DNA of 64,000 nt from Stieleria varia (GTDB lineage Bacteria > Planctomycetota > Planctomycetia > Pirellulales > Pirellulaceae), in contig NZ_CP151726.1 in NCBI RefSeq assembly GCF_038443385.1, positions 2,294,001 to 2,358,000 of the forward strand. The letters are read 5' to 3'. Both the position numbers and the translations under genes were made by a program. The notes beneath the pieces are model-generated. The model saw only the letters and a program-made list of their open reading frames with translations, was not told the origin of the DNA and did not search any database. Below, in pieces: positions 37,714 through 46,452 of the stretch (its first letter is position 1; each line of letters opens with the position of its first letter).

Positions 37714-39673
37714 GGTCAAACAACTCACGCATCGTGTTCATTGGAGCCGGCGGTTGTGAATAGGTGTTCTCAATCGCATCGGACGAGAAAGCAGCGGGAT
37801 CACGCGTGCCGATCATCGTTGGCACGGAGCGATGGGGTACCGAGGTGGGGCGAGGACAACAACGGTCCGTCGGGCCGATTTCACCGATCATGAATTGATC
37901 GACGCAACCGTGTTCCCCATGTTTTTGCCTTGCATAGTCCGTGCGTACAGAGGAACGATAGTCTTGGGAGCGGCGGCTCTCCAAGCGATTGGCAACATAA
38001 AACTCAATGTCGGTCGGTTCGTGCACGTCGCTGCCGGGTAGATTCGGTGACTCGCATGCGTCGACGGGGGCAACCAAGTGCGGTGTGACCAGAATGACCA
38101 GTTCTTGTTCACCACTACTGCTCCGATTGACACCGCCGGTCGACCCGATGATTGGCAAGTCGCCCCAGAAAGGAACTCGGTCCGTGCTAGCGCCGTAGTT
38201 GGTTTGGAGCAATCCGGCGACGGCGATGGTTTGGCCGCTGCGAAGTTGCACGGTGGTGGAAAAGTTTCGACTGTTCAGTCCGGCAACTTGCGATCCGCCA
38301 CCTCCCCCTCCGCCGCCGATATTGGTACCCAGCGATTCGTCGCGTGTGCTGACTTCGGCGTTCATCTGCAACTGGATCACGTCACGATCTTGGATAAACG
38401 GTGTGAACTGCAATTGCACACCGAACGGTACGAACGAAACACCTTGCAAGTTGTTGCCGCCGCCTCCGCCGGCACTGATGATCGGGATGGGAAACTGACC
38501 GCCGGCTTGAAAGTTGGCAGGTTGTCCGTTCATGGCGACGAGATTCGGCTCGGCGAGCGTGCGTGACAAGTTCATCCGGCGGAGTGCCTCGATGGCCATG
38601 CGGACTTGCCCCATATCCAGTGACGCCAGGATGTTGGCACCGCTTTGATTGCCGCCCCCACCGGTTTGTGTCAATCTGCCGGTGAGTGACTGAAAGACTG
38701 TCAAGCCGTCGTCGTTGTCGACGCCGAAATTCAACCCGATGCTGCGGGCCGCCGATCGGTTGACTTCCGCGACGGTAACCTTCAGCATCACCTGTTGTTC
38801 GCCGACGATTTTCATTTGGTTGATGATTCCGGCGTCGGCCAGAGCGCGTGCGTCGATGATGCGATCGGCGAACGCGGCCGCCCGTTCCGACTCTAGCCGT
38901 TCAGCGGTAGTGGTGAAATTCACCGCCGTCAAAGCAGCCTGTGATTCCAAGGCTTGACCACTTTGGTTCCTGACTTGTCTCGCCCCCAACAACACATCTA
39001 GGATCTGCGACATCTCGACTGCATCAGGCGTTTGACCGCGAACGATCAAGCGGTCAGCGAGTTCGTCGAGCTCAATGTAACTGTTCGGGAACTTTGCGTT
39101 CAGGTCCGCTTGCAAGTCCTTAGTCGGTTGAGCGAACAGCGGATCAGCATACACCCGGACTTCGTAAGCGACGGTGCTTTGCCCGCCGGGCGAGTCCCGA
39201 TCGTCGAACCAGAAGATCAACGTCGTTGTCCCAGGTTGCAGTCCCGTCACTGCGATTTCTTTTCCGCTTTGCTCGTCGATGATTTCCGTTCGGATGACGG
39301 TGTCCGCAGGGGTGTAAACCCGCTTGGGCGTTTCGGAAAGTTGTAAGACTTTGGGGCGACCCACGACGAGCTTCAACGACAACTCGGGATCGATCGAGGT
39401 GGGAATGAATCGTGCGGCGTCCCGTTTGGCTCGGTCGCTCGGCGGCGGAAGGATCAGTTCCGTCGGGAAATCACTTTGCAAAGACGAACGAACCGGTTCC
39501 GCTACGGCGGGCGGGAGGTTCGGCACAGAGGCTGGCATTGGTGGCTGAGCGAAGATCGACGGTGCGATCTCGAGCTGCTGCGCCGCAGCTGGAACGGCCA
39601 AAGCGGCAAGCAAGCCAGCAAGCAGCATTGCATGCGACCGCTGTCGATGATGTCGTAGCCATGTCGATCTCAT
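37706..39673 (-). CDS. Tad/type II secretion secretin (RcpA/CpaC)
   Basis: A 655-residue outer-membrane channel. The ATG at 39673 has ggagaa upstream and gives a signal peptide (HAMLLAGLLAALAVPAAAQQ); the open frame to 39868 is an extension. Residues ~90-180 are the pilus-assembly N-terminal domain (LVVGRPKVLQLSETPKRVYT), followed by a BON-like region (ELDELADRLIVRGQTPDAVE). The secretin core includes VMLKVTVAEVNRSAARSIGL, LAEPNLVAMNGQPANFQAGG and QELVILVTPHLVAPVD. A run of glycines (LGTNIGGGGGGGGSQ) lies in a loop. It heads the three-gene 3' sub-operon of the Tad locus. Confidence 0.92.
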   Translation of the reverse strand: MRSTWLRHHRQRSHAMLLAGLLAALAVPAAAQQLEIAPSIFAQPPMPASVPNLPPAVAEPVRSSLQSDFPTELILPPPSDRAKRDAARFIPTSIDPELSLKLVVGRPKVLQLSETPKRVYTPADTVIRTEIIDEQSGKEIAVTGLQPGTTTLIFWFDDRDSPGGQSTVAYEVRVYADPLFAQPTKDLQADLNAKFPNSYIELDELADRLIVRGQTPDAVEMSQILDVLLGARQVRNQSGQALESQAALTAVNFTTTAERLESERAAAFADRIIDARALADAGIINQMKIVGEQQVMLKVTVAEVNRSAARSIGLNFGVDNDDGLTVFQSLTGRLTQTGGGGNQSGANILASLDMGQVRMAIEALRRMNLSRTLAEPNLVAMNGQPANFQAGGQFPIPIISAGGGGGNNLQGVSFVPFGVQLQFTPFIQDRDVIQLQMNAEVSTRDESLGTNIGGGGGGGGSQVAGLNSRNFSTTVQLRSGQTIAVAGLLQTNYGASTDRVPFWGDLPIIGSTGGVNRSSSGEQELVILVTPHLVAPVDACESPNLPGSDVHEPTDIEFYVANRLESRRSQDYRSSVRTDYARQKHGEHGCVDQFMIGEIGPTDRCCPRPTSVPHRSVPTMIGTRDPAAFSSDAIENTYSQPPAPMNTMRELFDHE

Positions 39674-39909
39674 GAGTTCTCCGTCAGTCAGACAAATACA
39701 AATTGCCGCGCAAAGTAATCGCTCCATGACGGAGCGACGCGAGCAGTGAAGTCCGACCAAAGGACAGGAGGTGTATTCGGCATAACCGGTACAGTCGCTT
39801 GAGTCAAAACAGCTCAGTCTATTGCCCCGGGCAAATAAGGTGCTCGTGCTCTGGCCAATCGCTGCCATCGAACCGAGTCTCTCTCCGTTGCGTAGTCAAA
39901 CCCTGTCCT

Positions 39910-39918
39910 GGTCGGACC
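39910..39918. promoter_or_regulatory. GGTCGGACC motif upstream of the thioredoxin gene
   Basis: A 9-bp palindrome (GGTC-S-GACC) 29 bases before the ATG at 39948. The same word occurs at 51096, 51704, 51865 and 59233 upstream of other exported-protein genes. A near match (gtccgacc, 39752-39759) lies 80 bases upstream of the divergent secretin gene. Confidence 0.4.
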
Positions 39919-39947
39919 TCAAAACGCTCATACTCAGGAAGTATCTC

Positions 39948-40418
39948 ATGTGGTCCCACCCTCTCTGTGCCTTGGTCGTGGCTGTTTTATTGGCGTTTCA
40001 ACTGGGATGTTCGCCGTCAGCAGACTCAGTCGCTCTATCACAGCATGAAGGTCCATCGCTGCCTGTCGTCCGCGGATCCGATCTGAAATCCTATGTCGCT
40101 CAGAGCGAGCGGCCTGTGCTGGTCGAGTTCGGTGTTGACTACAACTGCCCTCGCTGCCAGCAGGTCAGATCAGACGTGGTGCAATTGGGCGATCGCTTGG
40201 CTGATCGGGTCGACGTGGTTCGGATTGACTACAATACGAATGCAACCTTGGTGTCCCAGCTTGGAGGCACCCTATGCCCCACGTATGTCCTGTTCCACGA
40301 TGGCAGCCCAGTACTGACGCGAAGCTTTCCCGTCTCAATTGACCTACTCGAAGGGGAGATCGAACGGATCGTGGAGCAGCGAGCCTCAGTTATGCCAAAT
40401 GGACTTGATCGTTCGTGA
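39948..40418 (+). CDS. Thioredoxin-fold lipoprotein
   Basis: A 156-residue protein. The ATG at 39948 follows aggaag and begins a lipoprotein signal (LVVAVLLAFQLGC). The thioredoxin fold has the CxxC active site in DYNCPRCQQVR and a cis-proline region (GGTLCPTYVLFHDG). It would act as an extracytoplasmic disulfide/thiol protein. It faces away from the secretin gene and its 3' end overlaps the convergent DUF192 gene by 29 bases. It may help fold pilus proteins, but that is only suggested by location. Confidence 0.85.
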   Translation: MWSHPLCALVVAVLLAFQLGCSPSADSVALSQHEGPSLPVVRGSDLKSYVAQSERPVLVEFGVDYNCPRCQQVRSDVVQLGDRLADRVDVVRIDYNTNATLVSQLGGTLCPTYVLFHDGSPVLTRSFPVSIDLLEGEIERIVEQRASVMPNGLDRS

Positions 40419-40731
40419 CCAACGCGACCGCTGCTGGCATTGTTTCAATCACACTGCAGGTTCCACGCGGGCAAAAGTGAAGACGCCATGGGCGGACGTT
40501 ACGTGCAACGCTGAGCACTCGGGAGTCGGAATCAAGGTGAATGACGTCGATCGAGAATCGCATGAAGCACGTGTGTAGGGAAGAACACGGTGTCAGCCAG
40601 ATGCCGGCATCTCGGGGCATCGACCGTCGGAACTGCAGCCCCTTGAAACGTTTCCAGAAGGAATCAGCTAGTTCAACGTCGTGCAACAGCGTTTCGCCTG
40701 TTTGTGTTTGAATCAACTTTGCCATCGTCAC
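40390..40731 (-). CDS. DUF192 family protein
   Basis: A 113-residue protein. The start is GTG directly after the tadC stop (TGAGTG), with GGAGG 7 bases before it; an ATG at 40725 is the alternative. Family motifs are visible: RFKGLQFRRSMP, LTPCSSLHTCFMRFSIDVIH and VLSVARNVRPWRL. DUF192 members are small beta-barrel proteins of unknown activity, and they are often found near Tad genes. Unlike many relatives there is no signal peptide. Confidence 0.82.
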   Translation of the reverse strand: MTMAKLIQTQTGETLLHDVELADSFWKRFKGLQFRRSMPRDAGIWLTPCSSLHTCFMRFSIDVIHLDSDSRVLSVARNVRPWRLHFCPRGTCSVIETMPAAVALVTNDQVHLA

Positions 40732-41655
40732 TCAGAATCCTCCGCCCCGCGTGAAGGTTTCCGTGAGTTTGAAGAGCTGCACAAACGCTGGGCCAAGTGT
40801 CCAGACGAATAGACCGGGAAGAAAGCAAATCACGAGCGGAAACAATCGCTTGACCGGCAGTGAGTTGGCAAACGCGATCGCACGTTCACGGCGTCGGGCG
40901 CGAATGTCGTCGGCTTGACTGCGTAAGACCTTGGCGATGCCCATCCCCATTTGTTCGGCTTGGACGAGCGCTGAAACCAAGATCGAGATCGAGCCGATTC
41001 GGATTCGCCCACTGAGTCGTCGTAAGGACTGGATCCTTGGACGACCGGCGAGTAGATCGGCGTGGTAGAGATTCAATTCACTCGCCAGTGGCCGGCCAGC
41101 AAGGCGGGTTTTCAGAATCCGCAACAGCGCCGAATCGAAACTCAAACCGGCTTCACTGAGTGTCGCCATCAGTTCCATCGCTAGTGGTAAGTCCTGTTCG
41201 ATCATCGCGACTCGTCTACGTCGCGCCGAACGTACCGTGGTGATTGGCAAACAAACCAGCAGGATGCCGATGATCCACGGGGCGACCCAGACGACGGGCA
41301 AGAAGGTCTCGCCGACACCGCCGGGAACCAGCACGACTGTGCGTTCCATCACACCCTGCAATCCCGAAAGCAAGAACAAGGCTGCCGCTCCGAATCCGAC
41401 AACGGTGCAACCCATCATGGCGGCGATAAACATCCAGGGGGCGGAGGCGCTGCGATATCCAGCCAAGAACAGCCAGGCCGACAGCCATCCTCGTGGCGAA
41501 GAGGAATCGAGGGCAGCGGAAACATCTCCGTCGGAGTGCCAGCGGGAAAGCGTACGTTCGCGAGCAAACAGATATCGCATCGCAAGGCTTGCGATGATAA
41601 TGATCGCGATCAGGAAGGACACAGCGAGTGAAATTCGAATCATTTCATTACCCAT
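40732..41655 (-). CDS. tadC: Tad pilus inner-membrane platform protein TadC
   Basis: A 307-residue T2SF-domain protein. The ATG at 41655 overlaps the tadB stop by 1 base (TGATG). The N-terminal helix (IRISLAVSFLIAIIIIASLA) and mid helices precede the T2SF cytoplasmic domain (DLPLAMELMATLSEAGLSFD, LVQAEQMGMGIAKVLRSQAD), with C-terminal helices near PLVICFLPGLFVWTLGPAF. With TadB it forms the membrane platform driven by the CpaF ATPase. Confidence 0.92.
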   Translation of the reverse strand: MGNEMIRISLAVSFLIAIIIIASLAMRYLFARERTLSRWHSDGDVSAALDSSSPRGWLSAWLFLAGYRSASAPWMFIAAMMGCTVVGFGAAALFLLSGLQGVMERTVVLVPGGVGETFLPVVWVAPWIIGILLVCLPITTVRSARRRRVAMIEQDLPLAMELMATLSEAGLSFDSALLRILKTRLAGRPLASELNLYHADLLAGRPRIQSLRRLSGRIRIGSISILVSALVQAEQMGMGIAKVLRSQADDIRARRRERAIAFANSLPVKRLFPLVICFLPGLFVWTLGPAFVQLFKLTETFTRGGGF

Positions 41656-42548
41656 CAAAACTTCGGCTTTGATATGAAATTCATCCATGCGATCCCAACG
41701 GCTTGCATGATGATCGAACCGGCGATGAACCAACTACCAACGGTCGAGGTCACAAACTGGACCATCGGCTCGGGTCCGTTCCGCCATACGATGACAGCAA
41801 TCAGATAGATCAATCCGAGAATCGCGAAGGTGCTGAATTGAGATTGCGCGATGTTGGATTGAATACGCCGTGTGATCTCGATGCGATCACGGATCGTTCG
41901 TCCAACCGTTGCCAAAGTGGGCGCCAGTCGCCCGCCGACTTCAAAGTGAACGGCCAGCGAAGATGAGAACAGCAAGAACGTCTCCAGGGGAACACGATCG
42001 GCAAGCGAGCGGAATACCGATGCGGGATCATCGCCAAATCGAATCCGTCCCGAGATTTCTTGGAGATACGGTTTCAATGGACGGTCGGTTTCCAGCGTTG
42101 CCGCGTCCATTGCCGGCCCAAGCGCGGATCCGGCACTGACGGCCCCGACCATGATGTCGATCGCATCGGCGAGCTGCCGTTCTAACTTGGCGATATGTCG
42201 CGTATGCAGGAAACTCTCGAATTGATTCAGCAATAACGAAATCACCGCACCGATCGCCAAAACATACTGCAGCGGCCAGCGAAGAACGATCGCAACCACC
42301 AACGCGATGATCGCTCCGATCGCCCATGGCAGCCAAATCCAACGGCGGGTCAGCCGGCGAGCCGATGAGTCTGGGCCGAGCATTTGGTCGGCAGGCCGAT
42401 CGCCCGCAGTTGTATCTGAGGTCGACCATTCTTGGGTTGCGGCTGCAAAACGTTCAAGCGTGCGTTGGCGACGGGTGTAAATCTGATACCCGCCGACGCC
42501 GACCAATCCGATGAACGCCCATAACGCGACGACACCGACGACTACCAT
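41655..42548 (-). CDS. tadB: Tad pilus inner-membrane platform protein TadB
   Basis: A 297-residue T2SF-domain protein. Helix 1 is [20 protein letters not shown], and two more follow (WAIGAIIALVVAIVLRWPL). The T2SF motif region is QLADAIDIMVGAVSAGSALG with VPLETFLLFSSSLAVHFEVG. The start overlaps the end of cpaF by 7 bases. Paralogous to and partnered with TadC. Confidence 0.92.
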   Translation of the reverse strand: MVVVGVVALWAFIGLVGVGGYQIYTRRQRTLERFAAATQEWSTSDTTAGDRPADQMLGPDSSARRLTRRWIWLPWAIGAIIALVVAIVLRWPLQYVLAIGAVISLLLNQFESFLHTRHIAKLERQLADAIDIMVGAVSAGSALGPAMDAATLETDRPLKPYLQEISGRIRFGDDPASVFRSLADRVPLETFLLFSSSLAVHFEVGGRLAPTLATVGRTIRDRIEITRRIQSNIAQSQFSTFAILGLIYLIAVIVWRNGPEPMVQFVTSTVGSWFIAGSIIMQAVGIAWMNFISKPKF

Positions 42549-44032
42549 GATCGCCGCCGATCGGAGTGGTCAAGATCATCGGCAGGGTCGGAGCCGGCGC
42601 TCGACGAATCATTGGATGGCTGGAACAAATGCATGGGAACGGCAACGTGATTTTCACGCAAACGTTCAGCCACCCGTGGGACGACTCCCGTCGCGACAAA
42701 ATCACCTGTGATGCGACGGTTGGCTTTGCCCGTCGAAACAAAACGAAAGATTTCTTGCAACTGCGCCGTATCGCCTTCCATGCCCACCAACTCAGAAATC
42801 GACTGCACTCGCCGAACACCGTCTTCATATCGTTTGACTTGGACGATGATGTCGATCGCCGAGACGGCTTGTTCGCGAATGGCGCGAGCGGGCAAATCGA
42901 TGCCTGCCATCAAGACCATGGTTTCTAAACGGGAGATTGCATCACGAGATGAATTGGCGTGGATCGTCGTCAATGAACCGTCGTGCCCCGTATTCATCGC
43001 CTGCATCATGTCCAGTGCTTCGCCGCTACGAACTTCCCCGACGATGATTCGATCCGGACGCATACGGAGGGCGTTGACAACCAAATCGCGGGCCACGATG
43101 CGGCCTTGTCCCTCGATATTCGGTGGCCGAGTCTCCATTCGGACGACGTGGCGTTGATCAAGTTGCAGTTCCGCCGCATCTTCGATCGTGATGATTCGTT
43201 CGTTTTCAGGAATGGCTTCGGCCAACGCGCCCAGGAACGTCGACTTACCTGAACCGGTGCCGCCGGACACGATCATGTTGATGCGACCGCGAATCGCCAG
43301 ACGCAAGAATTCCAACATCGCCGGCGAAAACATCCCCAGACGCATCAGGTCATCACTTCGCAACCGCCGCCTGCCGAAACGCCGAATCGACAATGTCGGG
43401 CCATCGATCGTTACCGGTGGCAGCGTCGCGTTGACGCGACTGCCGTCGGGCAAACGGGCATCGACCATGGGCGAGCTTTCATCGATTCGTCGTCCCACGC
43501 GGGCAGCAATGCGGCCGATGATCCGAGTCAAGTGTTCATCATCTCGAAAGCGAACATCGGTCGCTTCGAGTTGTCCAAAGCGTTCGACAAAAACAGTGTA
43601 CGGGCCATTGACCAGAATGTCGGTCACGGCGGGATCGGCCAACAGCGGGGCGAGCGGCCCGACGCCGATCGTTTCTTCGATCAGGTCATCGACCAATTGT
43701 CGACGTTCCGAATCATTCAGCGGCCAATCTTGAGTCGCCAGTGCATCGGCGACATATTCCTTGACCAAATCTGTCAACTCATCTTCGCTCGCCGTGATCC
43801 GATCGCGGCGGTCCAGGTCCTCCAGCAGTTGTGTGTGCATCGCGGCTTTGACGGAAGCGAACGATGCGTTGCCGCCTGCTTGGGACCCCGGCGAGGCACT
43901 TGCAAAACTCCTGCTCGATTGACGCGAGGACTCGGCGCGGATTCGCTCACCAGGCAGACGTAGACTCGTTCGTGTGAACAGTTCTCGCGCCGACGGCTTC
44001 TCGTCTGGCGGTGTGGATTGATTGAAACTCAT
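42542..44032 (-). CDS. cpaF: Tad pilus assembly ATPase CpaF/TadA
   Basis: A 496-residue type II/IV secretion ATPase that powers pilin polymerisation. Walker A is [20 protein letters not shown]; the Asp box region is [13 protein letters not shown]; Walker B/His box are [20 protein letters not shown] and [14 protein letters not shown]. The N-terminal ~100 residues are variable and Ser/Arg rich, as usual. The ATG overlaps the upstream cpaE stop by 4 bases. Confidence 0.95.
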   Translation of the reverse strand: MSFNQSTPPDEKPSARELFTRTSLRLPGERIRAESSRQSSRSFASASPGSQAGGNASFASVKAAMHTQLLEDLDRRDRITASEDELTDLVKEYVADALATQDWPLNDSERRQLVDDLIEETIGVGPLAPLLADPAVTDILVNGPYTVFVERFGQLEATDVRFRDDEHLTRIIGRIAARVGRRIDESSPMVDARLPDGSRVNATLPPVTIDGPTLSIRRFGRRRLRSDDLMRLGMFSPAMLEFLRLAIRGRINMIVSGGTGSGKSTFLGALAEAIPENERIITIEDAAELQLDQRHVVRMETRPPNIEGQGRIVARDLVVNALRMRPDRIIVGEVRSGEALDMMQAMNTGHDGSLTTIHANSSRDAISRLETMVLMAGIDLPARAIREQAVSAIDIIVQVKRYEDGVRRVQSISELVGMEGDTAQLQEIFRFVSTGKANRRITGDFVATGVVPRVAERLRENHVAVPMHLFQPSNDSSSAGSDPADDLDHSDRRRSW

Positions 44033-45297
44033 CGCTCGAACTCTCCCAGGGAAGATGACAGCGGCGTTTCCTCGGCAATCGGATCCGGTGTGACGAGCGG
44101 TTGTTCGTTCAAGGCAACACGCGACTGTGTTGAATCAAGATGTCCCGCCACGTCACTGGCCAGGTCTTCCAGGGCGCGACTGAAACCGCTGAATCGGATC
44201 GTTGCCATCGCCACGGGGACTCCGCAATTGGCCGCCGCCATCACCCGCTTGTCAAAGGGCAGCACATGGTCAATGTCTCGCTGTAACCGATCAGCCACGT
44301 CATCGACCGACAAGCTGCCCGTGACCCTTTGTTGTCGATTCAAGATCACCGACTGCCGCTCCGCCGGGTACCCGATCCGCTCCAGGACGTTGAGCAATTT
44401 CACGCCACCCAATAGCGTCGGCAACACGTTTTCCAAAACCACGTAAACGCGATCACTTAAATCCAACGCCGCGATCACGACTTGATCGAACATCGGGAAC
44501 GTGTCGACGATCACGATGTCGTAGGTTTGGCGAGCCAGCGTGATGATACGGGCGATCAGCAGATCGTCTATCTCCATCGCTTCGACGGCATCGGCAGGTG
44601 CGGCCAACAAGTGCAGGCCGCTGGAGTGGACCGCCGCCGTTTGGCGAATCATGGTCGGATCGAGTCGGTCGGACTCGCGTGCTAGGTCGGTCAGCGTTGC
44701 CGTCGGTTGTAGATCCAGCAGGGCTGCTGCGACGCCCATTTGAATCGAACCGTCGATCAACAAAACGCTCTGCTTGCCGCGACGAGCAATCGCCACGGCC
44801 GCATTGGTCGAGAGCGTCGATTTTCCGACACCGCCTTTATTGCTGATGAATGAAACGACGCGGCCGAGCGGCTTGGACGTCGTTGATGAGCCAGTTGGGT
44901 TCGAACGCGGCGTTTGAGACATTAACCGCGACAAATCAGCCGTCGAAAGTGGCCGCCTGAGGAAATCGCACACACCGCAGCGCATCGCCTCGATCAATAC
45001 GGCAGACTCATTGACGCTTTCGGGAAAGCCTTCGGGACGCAAGATTGCTGCGACGCGTGTTTGAGTCGAGGCGGAGCGAATCTGGCCAACGACGTTTGTC
45101 AGTTCTTTCGGGTTTTCGGTGAACTCGATCAGTACCAGCGAAATCGACTGAGTTCTCAGTGCCTCGAACAAATGACTGGATTGCTTGACTAACCGAAACC
45201 GAGGCGTGTCTTCGCCCAATCCATCGAACGCGAGCTTGGCCTCTGAGACAATCTTGTCGTCGGTGCTAAGGATCAAAACAGATGCGGTGATCGACAT
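44029..45297 (-). CDS. cpaE: CpaE/TadZ-like pilus localisation ATPase
   Basis: A 422-residue protein. The N-terminal ~130 residues form a receiver-like domain without obvious phosphorylation motifs. A ParA/MinD-type ATPase follows: deviant Walker A SNKGGVGKSTLSTNAA, IVDTFPMFDQVVIAAL, and VILNRQQRVTGSLS. In other Tad systems this protein places the apparatus in the cell. It starts 3 bases after the tadG stop. Confidence 0.9.
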   Translation of the reverse strand: MSITASVLILSTDDKIVSEAKLAFDGLGEDTPRFRLVKQSSHLFEALRTQSISLVLIEFTENPKELTNVVGQIRSASTQTRVAAILRPEGFPESVNESAVLIEAMRCGVCDFLRRPLSTADLSRLMSQTPRSNPTGSSTTSKPLGRVVSFISNKGGVGKSTLSTNAAVAIARRGKQSVLLIDGSIQMGVAAALLDLQPTATLTDLARESDRLDPTMIRQTAAVHSSGLHLLAAPADAVEAMEIDDLLIARIITLARQTYDIVIVDTFPMFDQVVIAALDLSDRVYVVLENVLPTLLGGVKLLNVLERIGYPAERQSVILNRQQRVTGSLSVDDVADRLQRDIDHVLPFDKRVMAAANCGVPVAMATIRFSGFSRALEDLASDVAGHLDSTQSRVALNEQPLVTPDPIAEETPLSSSLGEFER

Positions 45298-45300
45298 GAA

Positions 45301-46452
45301 TCAGTTCCTCACCAAGACGGGAGCGTTCAAGGCATGCGTCAATGACGAATTGGTGTTCAAGACCGCGTTTCGCCGGGTGGCGTCGAGCAATGCCAAAGTA
45401 TCGCGGGCCGCTGGCAGACTGGCGGTTGCGTTCCTGCTCGCGACGACACCTTCGACCGGGGCGGGCTGTCCGAGCAAACCGAAACCGACGACGAGCGATG
45501 TGACCGGTTCGTAGATGACGCAATATCCGTCCGGTGGTGGAGCCACCATGCCGCCAACCGAGATGGCTTGACCAATAGACAAGCCCTGAGAAATGTCTGA
45601 CGTGATCGTCACGGGGTTGCTCGGTGAGGCTCCCCAATCGGCGAGGGCAAAAGCAACTGGAACAACTCCAGGCAGCGTTGAAACCGGTGGACCAACACGC
45701 ACGGCAGGTCTTGGTTCGGCTCTCGCAACACCACCTGTCGCAATTCCATTGCCGACTCTTCCTCGATCCATGAGCGAACCTCTTGCAAAGAGATAAGGTA
45801 CCGAAGCTCCGTGAGCGAGCAGTTCAAAATCGCCATCGACGACTCCCCCACGTTGGACCGCGACCGAAAATCGATTGTTTGCGATTGGACTGGAGCTCCG
45901 TTGCACATCTGTAGAATGATTGGCATCGACCGCCATCAACTGACTTGCATTCAACCCCGGATCGCCGGCACCACCGGAGAAGCTAGCAGCGTTTCCAAAA
46001 TCCACCGAACTTGGATTGCCGATTGGCAAGTTGAGGTCATCGGCAAACGTCCACGCAATGAAGGGTTCGGCTGCGACTTGGCGATCTTCGAAGTCGACAA
46101 TCCCTTCACCGCGTAAGCCTTCGAGCGCGGCCGCGTCGGCCGCAGATTGCATTTGTCGCTGGGCGAGGCGTGCAAAGCCCAAGTCGATTACGAGTGCCGC
46201 CATCGCGAAGAGTCCGAACAGCATCATCGCAACAAGTACCATGACATAGCCGCCACGTCCGTCACCTCCCCGGGCGAAGCGGGGGGAGGCCGGAACGAGC
46301 GAAGTAAGTTCCGGGAGGGGGCCGAGTGCCAAGGTGCGTGCTGATTGCGCAGAGGTGCATCGCATGCCCCCTCCCTCGCGGACTCCTGCACGTCGTCGCT
46401 CGACCTCCCCCAACTGCGTTGGGGGAGGTGACAATTCGATGGACAAACTCAC
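45301..46452 (-). CDS. tadG: TadG-like minor pilin/assembly protein with a repeat-encoded N-terminus
   Basis: A 383-residue protein. GTG at 46452 overlaps the cpaB stop (GTGA). Residues ~7-64 are translated from the 172-bp palindromic repeat at 46261-46432. The normal TadG sequence then begins with GRGGYVMVLVAMMLFGLFAM and the Tad-domain motif FARLAQRQMQSAADAAALEG. The remaining ~290 residues are an extracytoplasmic domain of unknown fold. It is possible that translation really starts inside, for example at the ATG in RGGYVMVL, leaving the repeat as leader. The frame is open throughout, so both are allowed. Confidence 0.8.
   Translation of the reverse strand: MSLSIELSPPPTQLGEVERRRAGVREGGGMRCTSAQSARTLALGPLPELTSLVPASPRFARGGDGRGGYVMVLVAMMLFGLFAMAALVIDLGFARLAQRQMQSAADAAALEGLRGEGIVDFEDRQVAAEPFIAWTFADDLNLPIGNPSSVDFGNAASFSGGAGDPGLNASQLMAVDANHSTDVQRSSSPIANNRFSVAVQRGGVVDGDFELLAHGASVPYLFARGSLMDRGRVGNGIATGGVARAEPRPAVRVGPPVSTLPGVVPVAFALADWGASPSNPVTITSDISQGLSIGQAISVGGMVAPPPDGYCVIYEPVTSLVVGFGLLGQPAPVEGVVASRNATASLPAARDTLALLDATRRNAVLNTNSSLTHALNAPVLVRN
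46261..46432. repeat. 172-bp palindromic repeat, copy 2, inside tadG
   Basis: Runs from gtcacctccc to ggaggtgac, with the same internal order as the reverse complement of 18544-18715 (gggggaggycgga, gagcgaagyaag, ccgggagggggc, gccccctccctcgc, ctcgacctccccca). It lies wholly inside the open frame of tadG near its 5' end, with the frame kept open for 57 codons. Confidence 0.85.
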
